Source of the DNA: Mycolicibacter algericus DSM 45454
Lineage (GTDB): Bacteria > Actinomycetota > Actinomycetes > Mycobacteriales > Mycobacteriaceae
Direction of reading: 5' to 3'
Assembly (NCBI RefSeq): GCF_002086455.1
Contig: NZ_MVHC01000003.1
Coordinates: 1 to 64,000, forward strand
DNA length: 64,000 nt
Shown here: one piece after another, positions 37,051 to 45,990 of the stretch
How the letters are laid out: each line of letters starts with the position of its first letter
How positions within the stretch are numbered: position 1 is the first letter of the stretch
Program-made: the position numbers and the translations under genes
Notes under the pieces: generated by a model
Told to the model about the DNA's origin: nothing
Databases searched by the model: none
Seen by the model: the letters and a program-made list of their open reading frames with translations, nothing else

Positions 37051-37758
37051 ATGGCCAGACGACCCCGCGCAGCAGATGATCCCGGCGGTCTGCGACACCT
37101 GATCGATCTCGTGCGCTCAACGGTGCCGCCGATGCACCACGCCGGCTTGCCGTTCGTCGCCGGCGGCCTGGGTGTGGCGGCGGTGGGCCGCAAGCAGCGC
37201 TGGGTTCGCGGCGCCGGGCTGCTGGCCGCGGGTGCCAGCGCCGGGTTCTTCCGGCATCCCCGCCGGGTACCGCCGACGCGCCCCGGTGTGGTGGTGGCAC
37301 CCGCCGACGGCATGGTCTGCCTGGTCGACACCGCGACCCCGCCGCCGGAACTGGATCTGCCCGACACTCCGCTGCCGCGGGTCAGCATCTTCATGTCGGT
37401 GTTCGACGCGCACGTGCAGCGGGCTCCGGTCGGCGGTGAGGTGCTCGACGTGCTGCACCGGGCCGGCCGGTTCGGGTCTGCGGACCGCACCGAGGCCAGC
37501 GAGGACAACGAGCGCAACAGTGTGCGGATCCGCACCGCCGAGGGCGCCGAGGTGATCGCCGTGCAGATCGCCGGGCTGCTGGCACGGCGCATCGTCTGCG
37601 ACGCCCGGCCCGGTGACCATCTGGCGATCGGTGACACCTACGGGCTGATCCGGTTCGGGTCGCGGCTGGACACCTACCTGCCGGTCGGGACGCAGCCGCT
37701 GGTCGGCGTCGGGCAGCGCATGGTCGCCGGTGAGACGGTGCTGGCCCAGCTGCCATGA
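37051..37758 (+). CDS. psd: Phosphatidylserine decarboxylase proenzyme
   Basis: A 235-residue membrane-associated enzyme that makes phosphatidylethanolamine from phosphatidylserine. Self-cleavage occurs at the Gly203-Ser204 bond in LIRFGSRLD, creating the pyruvoyl group. The conserved [16 protein letters not shown] block with catalytic His is present, and N-terminal hydrophobic residues anchor it. The stop overlaps the pssA start in an ATGA, so the two steps of the pathway are translationally coupled. Confidence 0.94.
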   Translation: MARRPRAADDPGGLRHLIDLVRSTVPPMHHAGLPFVAGGLGVAAVGRKQRWVRGAGLLAAGASAGFFRHPRRVPPTRPGVVVAPADGMVCLVDTATPPPELDLPDTPLPRVSIFMSVFDAHVQRAPVGGEVLDVLHRAGRFGSADRTEASEDNERNSVRIRTAEGAEVIAVQIAGLLARRIVCDARPGDHLAIGDTYGLIRFGSRLDTYLPVGTQPLVGVGQRMVAGETVLAQLP

Positions 37759-38660
37759 CGAGTTCCGCCCGTCCGGTCCACCCGACGACCCGCACCCGGG
37801 GCCCGGTCGGCCTGCACATCCTGCCCAGTTCGATGACGGTGCTGGCCATCTGCGCCGGCCTGACCTCGATCAAGTACGCACTGGACGGCCAGGTGCACGT
37901 CGCGATGGCACTGATCGCCGCGGCCGCCATCCTCGACGGTCTGGACGGCCGGGTGGCCCGCATCCTCGACGCCGAGTCGCGGATGGGCGCCGAGATCGAT
38001 TCGCTGGCCGACGCCGTCGACTTCGGGGTGGCGCCCGCGATCGTGATCTACGTGTCGCTGCTGTCGACGCAGCCGGCGGGCTGGATCGTGGTGCTGCTGT
38101 ATGCGGTGTGCGTGGTGCTGCGGCTGGCCCGGTTCAACGCGTTGCTCGACGACGCCACCCTGCCGGCCTACACCCGCGAGTTCTTCGTCGGGATGCCCGC
38201 CCCGGCCGGAGCGATCACGCTGATGGGCCTGCTGGCCGCGAAACTGCAGTTCGGCGACGGCTGGTGGACGTCGCAGTGGTTCACCTGCGCCTGGGTGGTG
38301 GGCACGTCGATGCTGCTGGTCAGCCGGATCCCGATGCGCAAGATGCATGCCGTCTCGGTGCCGCCGCATCTGGCGGCGGTGCTGCTGGCGGTGCTGGCGC
38401 TGGTGGCCGCCGCGGCGTTCCTGTTCCCGTATGTGCTGGTGCTGGTGCTGATCGTGGCCTACCTGTGCACCATTCCGTTCTCGGTCCGCAGCCAGCGCTG
38501 GGTGGCTGCGCATCCGGAGGCCTGGGAGCACGCTCCCCGGGAACGCCGGGCCGCGCGCCGGGAGATCCGCCGGTCGCAGCCGGGACGCCGCCCGTTGGGC
38601 ATCCGCCGGCCCAGCGGGCAATCGATGGCCCGGCTGCGGTTGCGCAAACCGGGTCGCTGA
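37755..38660 (+). CDS. pssA: CDP-diacylglycerol-serine O-phosphatidyltransferase
   Basis: A 301-residue polytopic membrane enzyme that forms phosphatidylserine from CDP-diacylglycerol and serine. The CDP-alcohol phosphotransferase motif is [11 protein letters not shown] followed by [14 protein letters not shown] near residues 57-87, with the essential Asp residues present. About eight hydrophobic segments are seen, followed by a basic C-terminus ([16 protein letters not shown]). It forms an overlapping operon with psd (ATGA). Chorismate mutase lies convergently 2 bp away. Confidence 0.93.
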   Translation: MTSSARPVHPTTRTRGPVGLHILPSSMTVLAICAGLTSIKYALDGQVHVAMALIAAAAILDGLDGRVARILDAESRMGAEIDSLADAVDFGVAPAIVIYVSLLSTQPAGWIVVLLYAVCVVLRLARFNALLDDATLPAYTREFFVGMPAPAGAITLMGLLAAKLQFGDGWWTSQWFTCAWVVGTSMLLVSRIPMRKMHAVSVPPHLAAVLLAVLALVAAAAFLFPYVLVLVLIVAYLCTIPFSVRSQRWVAAHPEAWEHAPRERRAARREIRRSQPGRRPLGIRRPSGQSMARLRLRKPGR

Positions 38661-38661
38661 G

Positions 38662-39237
38662 CTATTCGGAGCAGTACTCGCGGGTCGCCGATGTCAGTGC
38701 GCCGTGTTCGAACTCGCCTAGTCGGCGCGCGGCGCTGACCTCCCGGACCGCCTCGTCGAGCAGGGCGGCGCACTCCGGCGAATGCAGCTGCTGCCGCCGC
38801 AGCCCGATCTGGGTGAGCATCTCGCGGTTGAATCCGTCGATGCGGGCACGTGATTCCGCCAGCTCGGGGGCGCTCGCCGGCGCGGTGGCCGGGTCCAGTT
38901 TCCACTGCGCGAACCGGTGGTGCTCGACGGCTTCGGTGGCGGCGATCTGGTCGCCGAAGATCCGCTGCACGTAGGCGGGGTCGAGGTCGTTACGGGCGGC
39001 ATCGTCGGCCAGTTTCGCCAGTTGCTGCTGCACCCGGACCGGGTCCTCGATGGCTCCGCCGGTCCGCCATTTGACCGCCGCCACATCGTCGGCGACCTGG
39101 AGGCGGCCGGCGGCGGCGTCAACCAGCTCGGCCAGCGGATTCGCCGTATCGGCGCGAGACGGCACCGGTATCGCCAGCAGCGTGACCGCGCCGATCGCCG
39201 GCAACAGTGAGCGGCGGTATGCCGATAATGACCGCAT
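38662..39237 (-). CDS. Secreted chorismate mutase (AroQ-gamma type, Rv1885c-like)
   Basis: A 191-residue exported protein with a clear signal peptide (SLLPAIGAVTLLAIP, cleavage near SRA/DTA) and an all-helical AroQ-gamma domain. Visible active-site segments are AAVKWRTGGAIEDPVR and FGDQIAATEAVEHHRFAQW. C-terminal Cys residues (PECAALL, TREYCSE) could form the disulfide known in M. tuberculosis Rv1885c. It converts chorismate to prephenate outside the cytoplasm; the purpose of this is unclear. Its ATG overlaps that of the divergent AAA ATPase by two bases. Confidence 0.88.
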   Translation of the reverse strand: MRSLSAYRRSLLPAIGAVTLLAIPVPSRADTANPLAELVDAAAGRLQVADDVAAVKWRTGGAIEDPVRVQQQLAKLADDAARNDLDPAYVQRIFGDQIAATEAVEHHRFAQWKLDPATAPASAPELAESRARIDGFNREMLTQIGLRRQQLHSPECAALLDEAVREVSAARRLGEFEHGALTSATREYCSE

Positions 39238-41434
39238 GGGTTCTATTGAAGAGCATCGGGACGGCGATGGCTCCCGGACCTCCTCCCGCCACCTGACGCT
39301 GATCGCCCGGCTCAACACCTCCGCGGTCGACGCCCGCCGTGGAGTGGTCCGGCTGCACGCCGAAGCGATTGCCGCCCTGGGCATCCGGGAGTGGGACGCG
39401 GTGTCGCTGACCGGTTCTCGCACGACGTCGGCAGTGGCCGGGCTGGCCGGGCCGGATGCCCCAACCGGGGTGGTGCTGCTCGACGACGTCACGCTGTCCA
39501 ATGCCGGGCTGCGCGACGGCACCGAGGTGGTGGTGGCCGCGGTGACCGTTTACGGCGCCCGATCGGTGACGTTGAGCGGCTCGGCACTGGCCTCGCAGAG
39601 TCTGTCACCGAACACGCTGCGCCAGGCGCTGCTGGGCAAGGTGCTCACCGTCGGCGACGCGGTGTCGCTGCTGCCCCGCGACCTGGGACCGGGCACCTCG
39701 ACCTCGGCGGCGACCACCGCGCTGGCGTCGGCGGTCGGGATCAGCTGGACCTCCGAGCTGCTCACCGTGACCGGTGTCGATCCCGCCGGACCGGTGAGCG
39801 TGCAACCGAATTCACTGGTGACCTGGGGCAACGGCACCGCGGTCACGGCGAAGCCGTCGGCCGCCGCGCGGGTGCGTCCGGCCCGGATCGCCATCGACGA
39901 ACTCAAGGGCTGCGAGGCCCAGGCCGCCAAACTCGCCGAATGGCTCAAGCTGGCCCTCGACGAGCCGCAGCTGCTCAAGACACTCAACGCCGGAACCAAC
40001 CTCGGGGTGCTGGTCTCGGGGCCGGCCGGGGTCGGCAAGACGACGCTGGTGCGGGCGGTGTGCGAGGGCCGACGGCTGCTCGAACTGGACGGGCCGGAGA
40101 TCGGTGCGCTGGCCGCCGACGACCGGCTGGCCGCGGTGCGCTCGGCGGTGGCGAAGGTCCGCGACGGCGGCGGCGTGCTGCTGATCGCCGACGTGGACAC
40201 CCTGCTGCCCGAACCGCCGGAGCCGGTCGCGACGTTGATCCTGGCTGAACTGCGCACCGCCGTGGCCACCGAGGGAGTGGCGTTCATCGCCACCTCGGCG
40301 CTTCCCGACCGGGTCGATCCGCGACTGCGGGCGCCGGAGCTGTGCGACCGGGAGATCCGGCTGAGCCTGCCCGACGGCGCGACCCGGGCCGCGCTGCTGG
40401 CCACCCTGCTGATCTCGGTTCCCACGACGGACCTGACACTGAGTGAGATCGCTGACCGCACACCGGGTTTCGTGGCGGCTGATCTTGCCGCGCTGGTCCG
40501 GGAGGCGGCGCTCCGGGCGGCGTCGCGGGCTAGTGACAACGACGAGACGCCCACGCTCACCCAGCAGGACCTGATCGGGGCGCTCAGTGTGATCCGTCCG
40601 CTGTCGCGTTCGGCGGCCGCGGAGGTCTCGGTCGGCTCGATCACCCTCGATGACGTGGGAGACATGGCGGCCACCAAACAGGCGCTGACCGAGGCGATCC
40701 TGTGGCCGTTGCAGCACCCGGACACCTTCACCCGGCTCGGTGTCGACCCCCCGCACGGCGTGCTGCTCTACGGCCCGCCGGGGTGCGGCAAGACGTTCGT
40801 GGTGCGCGCCCTGGCCGGCTCCGGGCGGGTCAGCGTGCACGCGGTCAAGGGCGCCGAGCTGATGGACAAGTGGGTGGGCAGCAGCGAGCGGGCGGTGCGG
40901 GACCTGTTCCAGCGCGCCCGTGATTCCGCGCCGTCACTGGTGTTCCTCGACGAGATCGACGCGCTGGCGCCACGGCGGGGACAGAGCTTCGATTCCGGGG
41001 TGACCGACCGGGTGGTGGCCGCGCTGCTGACCGAACTCGACGGCGTCAACCCACTGCGCGACGTGGTGGTGGTCGGGGCCACCAACCGGCCGGAGCTGAT
41101 CGATCCGGCGCTGACCCGGCCGGGCCGGCTGGAGAAGCTGGTGTTCGTCGAGCCGCCGGACGCCGACGCCCGCCGCCAGATCCTGCGGGTGGCCGGCAAA
41201 TCCGTGCCGCTGCACGACGACGTCGACCTTGACGCGCTGGCCGCCGACCTGGACGGCTATAGCGCCGCGGACTGTGTGGCGCTGCTGCGCGAGGCGGCGC
41301 TGACCGCGATGCGCCGGTCCATCGACGCCGCCGACGTCACGAAGGCCGACGTGGCCGCCGCCCGCGAAACCGTGCGGCCGTCCCTGGATCCCGCGCAGAT
41401 CGAGGCGCTGCGCTCCTTCGCCGACAACCGCTAG
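39236..41434 (+). CDS. CDC48-like AAA ATPase (Rv0435c-like)
   Basis: A 732-residue protein with an N-terminal double-psi-barrel-like domain (LIARLNTSAVDARRG to about residue 190) and two AAA modules. The first has Walker A GPAGVGKTT near residue 261 but a divergent Walker B (LLIADVDTLLP). The second has GPPGCGKTF near 512, VFLDEIDALAPRRG, and the second region of homology ATNRPELIDPALTRPGRLE. It would be a protein unfoldase or remodelling factor of p97/VAT type. GATAAT at 39224-39229 lies 6 nt before the ATG, suggesting a leaderless mRNA. Confidence 0.9.
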   Translation: MGSIEEHRDGDGSRTSSRHLTLIARLNTSAVDARRGVVRLHAEAIAALGIREWDAVSLTGSRTTSAVAGLAGPDAPTGVVLLDDVTLSNAGLRDGTEVVVAAVTVYGARSVTLSGSALASQSLSPNTLRQALLGKVLTVGDAVSLLPRDLGPGTSTSAATTALASAVGISWTSELLTVTGVDPAGPVSVQPNSLVTWGNGTAVTAKPSAAARVRPARIAIDELKGCEAQAAKLAEWLKLALDEPQLLKTLNAGTNLGVLVSGPAGVGKTTLVRAVCEGRRLLELDGPEIGALAADDRLAAVRSAVAKVRDGGGVLLIADVDTLLPEPPEPVATLILAELRTAVATEGVAFIATSALPDRVDPRLRAPELCDREIRLSLPDGATRAALLATLLISVPTTDLTLSEIADRTPGFVAADLAALVREAALRAASRASDNDETPTLTQQDLIGALSVIRPLSRSAAAEVSVGSITLDDVGDMAATKQALTEAILWPLQHPDTFTRLGVDPPHGVLLYGPPGCGKTFVVRALAGSGRVSVHAVKGAELMDKWVGSSERAVRDLFQRARDSAPSLVFLDEIDALAPRRGQSFDSGVTDRVVAALLTELDGVNPLRDVVVVGATNRPELIDPALTRPGRLEKLVFVEPPDADARRQILRVAGKSVPLHDDVDLDALAADLDGYSAADCVALLREAALTAMRRSIDAADVTKADVAAARETVRPSLDPAQIEALRSFADNR

Positions 41435-41448
41435 CCCGTCCATGCCCC

Positions 41449-41502
41449 AGCGTGCGTGTTCCCGGCCGACACACCATGCGAATCACCGGGTTTACGCACG
41501 CT
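41449..41502. repeat. Palindromic intergenic repeat, copy 1
   Basis: AGCGTGCGT and ACGCACGCT are perfect 9-bp arms about 36 bp apart, between convergent genes. Its first 12 bases (AGCGTGCGTGTT) and a CGACAC core match the reverse complement of the element at 50435-50496. It may be a bidirectional terminator or a REP-type repeat. Confidence 0.65.
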
Positions 41503-41513
41503 GATCGGTGGCG

Positions 41514-42086
41514 TCAGGACCCCTCGGCCAGCCCCGCCTCGTATCCGCTGGTGAGCCGGTAGACCGCCCGGTCCAGGGCGGGCAGGATATCGGTTATCGC
41601 AAGCTCGCCGGCGGCGAAGCGCGCGGACAACCCGTACACCAGGTTGGAGATGATGACATCCAGGTCGGCGATGAAGGCTTCGTCGACCTCGGAGAGCGCC
41701 GCCCGCATCGCCGGCCCCACGACGTCGAGTCCGCGGCGGACCAGCGTGTCACCGCCGGGCGCGGACCGGGCCCGCACATAGGCCGTCAGCATGGCCGGGT
41801 GGCGCTCCCACGGCTCGAAGATGGTGCGGTACAACCGCATCAGCGCCGGGTACAACGGCTCGGCGGGCTCTGGCGCATACGCGTCGACGCCGGAGTAACG
41901 GTTCTCCGCCATCCAGCTGTCCAGCGCGGCGAGAATGAGCTCGTCGCGGGTGACATACCGCTTGTAGATGGTGGCCAGCGACACCCGGGCGCGACGGGCG
42001 ACCTCGCGGAGTTGAACCGCGTCGTAGCCCTGCGTTTCGAGGATCTCGACGACGATGCCGAGGATCCGATCCTCCGGGCCAGACAT
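41514..42086 (-). CDS. TetR family transcriptional regulator
   Basis: A 190-residue TetR regulator. HTH residues about 8-50 show GYDAVQLREVARRARVSLATIYKRY and TRDELILAAL. The C-terminal domain includes YVRARSAPGG, found in several steroid- or lipid-responsive mycobacterial TetR proteins, though its ligand is not identifiable. ATG 42086 follows AAGGGGGTGAATCG. It diverges from the first mycofactocin-type SDR, and a perfect palindrome lies between. Confidence 0.86.
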   Translation of the reverse strand: MSGPEDRILGIVVEILETQGYDAVQLREVARRARVSLATIYKRYVTRDELILAALDSWMAENRYSGVDAYAPEPAEPLYPALMRLYRTIFEPWERHPAMLTAYVRARSAPGGDTLVRRGLDVVGPAMRAALSEVDEAFIADLDVIISNLVYGLSARFAAGELAITDILPALDRAVYRLTSGYEAGLAEGS

Positions 42087-42111
42087 CGATTCACCCCCTT
42101 GCCGTCGTTGA

Positions 42112-42124
42112 GTAACCAGGTTAC
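42112..42124. promoter_or_regulatory. Operator palindrome between TetR and SDR genes
   Basis: GTAACCAGGTTAC is a perfect 6-bp inverted repeat about one central base. It occupies the 47-bp gap between the two divergent starts, 10 bp before the SDR ATG, so binding would block SDR transcription. Confidence 0.7.
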
Positions 42125-42133
42125 CGTACCGGC

Positions 42134-42964
42134 ATGGGTTCTCTGGACGGAAAAGTCGCATTCATCACCGGGGCGGCGCGCGGGCAGGGCCGCAGCCACG
42201 CGGTGCGCCTGGCCGCCGACGGCGCCGACATCATCGGCGTGGACATCTGCGCCGACATCGCCTCCAACGGCTATCCGATGGGCTCCCGCGACGAGCTGGA
42301 CGAGACGGTCGCCTTGGTGGAGGCGCAGGGCGGCAAGATGATCGGCTCGGTCGCCGACGTCCGCGACTTCGCAGCGCTGAAGGCGGCACTGGACGCCGGT
42401 GTCGAGCACTTCGGCCGGCTCGACATCGTCTGCGCCAACGCCGGCATCGCCGCCATGGCGTTTCGCGAGCTGACCGACGAGGAAGACCTGCAGATGTGGA
42501 CCGACGTGCTCGACGTCAACCTGGTCGGCTCGTTCCACACCGCCAAAGCCGCCATTGGCCACTTGATCGCCGGTGACCGGGGCGGGTCGATCGTGTTCAC
42601 CAGCTCGACCGCCGGGCTCAAGGGTTTCGGCGGGCTGCAAGGCGGCGGCCTGGGCTACGCGGCGTCCAAGCACGGCATAGTCGGTTTGATGCGAACACTG
42701 GCCAACGCCCTTGCCCCGCACAGCATCCGGGTCAACACCGTGCACCCGACCGCGGTCAACACCATGATGGCGGTGAACCCGGCCATGACCTCGTTCCTGG
42801 AGAACTACCCCGACGGCGGCCCGCATCTGCAGAATCCGATGCCGGTCGGCATGCTCGAACCCGAAGACATCAGCGCCGCGATCGCCTACCTGGTCTCCGA
42901 CGCTGCCCGCTACGTCACCGGGGTCACCTTCCCCGTCGACGCCGGCTTCTGCAACAAGCTATGA
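42134..42964 (+). CDS. Mycofactocin-coupled SDR family oxidoreductase
   Basis: A 276-residue SDR with the family signature TGAARGQGRSHAVRLAADGADIIGVD (key elements TGAARGQGRSHA and GADIIGVDICA) and the typical insertion before the DVRD motif. It also has CANAGI, SSTAG, YAASKHG and VNTVHPT. Members of this group keep NAD(H) tightly bound and use mycofactocin as an electron carrier when oxidising alcohols. It overlaps with the next SDR (ATGA) and is likely repressed by the adjacent TetR through the palindrome at 42112. Confidence 0.9.
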   Translation: MGSLDGKVAFITGAARGQGRSHAVRLAADGADIIGVDICADIASNGYPMGSRDELDETVALVEAQGGKMIGSVADVRDFAALKAALDAGVEHFGRLDIVCANAGIAAMAFRELTDEEDLQMWTDVLDVNLVGSFHTAKAAIGHLIAGDRGGSIVFTSSTAGLKGFGGLQGGGLGYAASKHGIVGLMRTLANALAPHSIRVNTVHPTAVNTMMAVNPAMTSFLENYPDGGPHLQNPMPVGMLEPEDISAAIAYLVSDAARYVTGVTFPVDAGFCNKL

Positions 42965-43764
42965 GCGGGCGGGTAGCGGGCAAGCGGGTGCTGGTCACCG
43001 GCGCCGCGCGAGGCATGGGTCGCAGCCACGCCGTGCGGCTGGCCGAGGAGGGTGCCGACCTCATCCTGGTCGACATCTGCGCGTCGCTGCCGGAGATCGA
43101 CTATCCGCTGGCTGCAGCCGAAGACCTCGAGGAGACCGCCCGGCTGGTCGAAGAACAGGGTCGCCGTGCGGTCACGCGCGTGGTGGATGTCCGCGATGCC
43201 GCCGCGCTGCGGACCGCGGTCGACGACGGGGTGGCGGAGCTGGGCGGTCTGGACGCCTCGGTCGCCAACGCCGGCGTGATCACCGGTGGGACCTGGGACA
43301 CCACCACCTCCGAGCAGTGGCGCACGGTAGTCGACGTCAATCTGATCGGGGCGTGGAACACCTGCGCGGCGGCGCTGCCGCACCTGGTCTCCCACGGCGG
43401 CAGCCTGATCAACGTCAGTTCGGTGGCCGGACTGAAGGGCAGCCCGCTGCACACGCCCTACACCGCCTCCAAACACGGGGTGGTCGGTATGAGCCGTGCA
43501 CTGGCCAATGAGCTTGCGGCAGTGAATGTCCGGGTCAACACGGTGCACCCCACCGGGGTGGAGACCGGGATGCGGCCGGATGCGCTGCACGCCCTGCTGC
43601 ACGGCGAGCGCGCCGACCTCGGCCCGATCTTCGCCAACGCGTTGCCGATCATCATGACCGAGGCCCGCGATGTCAGCAACGCGGTGCTGTTCCTGGTCTC
43701 CGACGAGTCGCGGCACGTGACCGGGCTGGAGTTCAAGGTGGATGCCGGTGCCACCCTCCGGTGA
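42961..43764 (+). CDS. Mycofactocin-coupled SDR family oxidoreductase
   Basis: A 267-residue paralogue of its upstream neighbour: TGAARGMGRSHAVRLAEEGADL, ANAGVITGG, VSSVAGLKG, YTASKHGVVG and VNTVHPTGV. Both the NAD-binding Asp (DICA) and the family insertion are kept. Translation is coupled to the first SDR by ATGA. Having two similar dehydrogenases in tandem suggests successive or stereospecific oxidation steps. The substrate is not identifiable. Confidence 0.9.
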   Translation: MSGRVAGKRVLVTGAARGMGRSHAVRLAEEGADLILVDICASLPEIDYPLAAAEDLEETARLVEEQGRRAVTRVVDVRDAAALRTAVDDGVAELGGLDASVANAGVITGGTWDTTTSEQWRTVVDVNLIGAWNTCAAALPHLVSHGGSLINVSSVAGLKGSPLHTPYTASKHGVVGMSRALANELAAVNVRVNTVHPTGVETGMRPDALHALLHGERADLGPIFANALPIIMTEARDVSNAVLFLVSDESRHVTGLEFKVDAGATLR

Positions 43765-44545
43765 GGCGGGGCGCGGAGCGCGCGCATTCGCCGAGTTGAT
43801 GACCCTCCCGATCCCAGCCACCGCCGCTCCCGCCGCGACCCTGCTCGACTTCGTGTTCGGCGAGATCTGGCAGCGTCCGGGATTGAGTCGCCGCGACCGA
43901 TGGTTCATCGCGCTGCCCTGCCTGGCCGCAGCCGACACCGAGGAGCCGCTGCGCGAACACATCTACGCGGCATTGCACAGCGGCGACGTCACCATCGACG
44001 AAATGCGGGAAACTGTATTGCATTTCGCGGTGTACTCCGGCTGGCCGAAGGCGTCACTGTTCAACATGATCGTCGACGAGCAGTGGCAGCGCATCCACAC
44101 CGAGCGCGGTGAGCCGGTACCGCCGTCGACACCGCTGCTGCCGCTGACCACCCCGAGCGATCCTGAGTCCCGGCTGCTCGCCGGCGAGCAGGCCTTCCGC
44201 GACGTCAACTGCCTGCCCTACGTGCCGACCCGCGACGACCCGTACTCGGGTGCGGGGATCTTGAACTTCGTCTTCGGCGAGATGTGGCTACGGCCCGGGC
44301 TGGGCATGAAGCAGCGGCGGCTGATCACGGTCGCCTGTGTGGCGTTCCAGGACGCGCCGTATCCGATCCTCAGTCACGTCTACGCCGCGCTGAAGAGCCG
44401 CGACGTGTCCTTCGACGAAATCGACGAGGCCGCTTTGCAGTTCGGTGCCTACTACGGCTGGCCCAAGGCGTCGCGACTGCTCGACGTGATCGAGGAGCAG
44501 AAGCAGCGCGTCACGCGGGAGTGGGCTGAGGAAGGCAATGCATGA
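43742..44545 (+). CDS. Double carboxymuconolactone-decarboxylase-domain protein
   Basis: A 267-residue protein with two CMD repeats: residues about 30-115 (FVFGEIWQRPGLSRRDRWF ... HFAVYSGWPKAS) and about 170-255 (FVFGEMWLRPGLGMKQRRL ... QFGAYYGWPKAS). The CxxC thiol pair of AhpD is absent in both, so a peroxidase role is unlikely and a decarboxylase or lactone-related role is possible. The start overlaps the preceding SDR by 23 nt (ATG 43742, or GTG 43748). Its stop overlaps the next ALDH start in ATGA, keeping the operon tight. Confidence 0.8.
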   Translation: MPVPPSGEAGRGARAFAELMTLPIPATAAPAATLLDFVFGEIWQRPGLSRRDRWFIALPCLAAADTEEPLREHIYAALHSGDVTIDEMRETVLHFAVYSGWPKASLFNMIVDEQWQRIHTERGEPVPPSTPLLPLTTPSDPESRLLAGEQAFRDVNCLPYVPTRDDPYSGAGILNFVFGEMWLRPGLGMKQRRLITVACVAFQDAPYPILSHVYAALKSRDVSFDEIDEAALQFGAYYGWPKASRLLDVIEEQKQRVTREWAEEGNA

Positions 44546-45939
44546 CGCCGCCCGTCACGCACGACCACATCTATCCGGCCACCGGCCGACCGAACGCCAC
44601 TGTGACACTGGCCGGCGCAGCGGAGATTCACCAGGCCGTGGCCGCAGCGCAAGAGGCGCAGCGAGAATGGATTGCGCTGACCGTCGACCGACGCCGCGAC
44701 CTGCTGATCGACTTGGCCGACGTGGTGCACCAGCATCTCGGCGAATTGGCCGCGCTGAACGTCCAAGACTATGCGGTACCGATCTCGTTCGCCGGGAACG
44801 CAATTCTGCTCGAGCGATTCCTACGCCACTTCGCGGGCTACGCCGACAAGCCGCACGGCTCCAGCACGCCGGTGAGCGAATCCTTCGACGTCAACCTGAT
44901 CGAACGCGAACCGTACGGTGTGGTGGGTGTTATCGCCCCTTGGAACGGCGCGCTGGTGGTCGCCGGATCGTGCGTTGCACCCGCGCTTGCAGCAGGCAAC
45001 GCGGTGGTGTTCAAGCCCTCCGAGCTCGCGCCACTAGCCGCGCTGCGCTTCGGTGAACTGTGTCTGGAGGCGGGCATGCCGCCCGGGCTAGTCAGCGTGA
45101 TGCCCGCCGCCGCAGCCGGCGGTGACGCGCTGGTGCGCCATCCCGGCATTCGCAAGATCCATTTCACGGGAGGCGAAAACACCGCCCGCAGCGTGCTGCA
45201 GGCCGCCGCCGTCAACCTCACCCCGGTCGTCACCGAACTCGGCGGCAAGTCGGCCAGTATCGTCTTCGCCGACGCCGACCTCGACGCTGCGGCACAGCTT
45301 GCCGCGCATCAGGGTCCCTTGATGCAGTCCGGCCAGAGCTGCGCCTGCGCCAGCCGAGTGCTGGTGCACGAGTCGGTCTACGACAACTTCGTCGAGAAGT
45401 TCCTGGCGGCGGTCGGCCGTGCCAAGGTGGGCGATCCGCTCGATCCCACGGTGATGTTCGGTCCGGTGATCAGCCAGGCCGCCACCGACCGCATCCTGGA
45501 CGTGATCGGGCGGGCAGCCACTGATGGCAGTGGGGAGCTTCTTGCCGGCGGCCGGCGGCTCGGCGGTGAGCTCTCATCGGGCTACTACATCGAGCCGACG
45601 GTATTCGGCGGCGTCGACAACTCCTCGCCGCTGGCCCAGACCGAAACGTTTGGTCCCGTCGTGTCAGTGATGAGGTTCCGCGACGACGCCGAAGCCGTCG
45701 CACTGGCCAACGGCACCCGCTACGGACTAAACGCGTTCGTCCACACCCGCGATCTGCTGCGCGCCCACCGGATCTCCCGGCAGCTGGAAGCCGGCTCGGT
45801 CTGGATCAATACCATCAGCAGTATCTCACCGCAGGGCCCCTACGGCGGTTACAAGCAGAGTGGATTCGGGCGCACCGGAGGCGCCGACGGGCTCCATGAG
45901 TTTCTGCAGATCAAAAACATTCGCATCGGCATGAACTGA
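44542..45939 (+). CDS. NAD-dependent aldehyde dehydrogenase
   Basis: A 465-residue aldehyde dehydrogenase with VIAPWNGALVVAGSCVAPAL, the general base in VTELGGKSASIVF, the catalytic Cys in SGQSCACASRVLV and the closing PYGGYKQSGFGRTGG. It is the last gene of the SDR-SDR-CMD-ALDH operon, with an ATGA overlap. It probably oxidises the aldehyde made by the SDRs to an acid. A hairpin follows the stop. Confidence 0.9.
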   Translation: MTPPVTHDHIYPATGRPNATVTLAGAAEIHQAVAAAQEAQREWIALTVDRRRDLLIDLADVVHQHLGELAALNVQDYAVPISFAGNAILLERFLRHFAGYADKPHGSSTPVSESFDVNLIEREPYGVVGVIAPWNGALVVAGSCVAPALAAGNAVVFKPSELAPLAALRFGELCLEAGMPPGLVSVMPAAAAGGDALVRHPGIRKIHFTGGENTARSVLQAAAVNLTPVVTELGGKSASIVFADADLDAAAQLAAHQGPLMQSGQSCACASRVLVHESVYDNFVEKFLAAVGRAKVGDPLDPTVMFGPVISQAATDRILDVIGRAATDGSGELLAGGRRLGGELSSGYYIEPTVFGGVDNSSPLAQTETFGPVVSVMRFRDDAEAVALANGTRYGLNAFVHTRDLLRAHRISRQLEAGSVWINTISSISPQGPYGGYKQSGFGRTGGADGLHEFLQIKNIRIGMN

Positions 45940-45942
45940 GGT

Positions 45943-45976
45943 CCTGCCCACCGAGTTCACTCTCGGGGTGGGCAGG
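45943..45976. terminator. Bidirectional hairpin between convergent ALDH genes
   Basis: CCTGCCCACC pairs with GGTGGGCAGG, with an inner GAG/CTC stem set off by a two-base bulge. It lies in the 51-bp gap between two convergent aldehyde dehydrogenase genes. Confidence 0.75.
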
Positions 45977-45990
45977 GGCTCGGGCAACAC

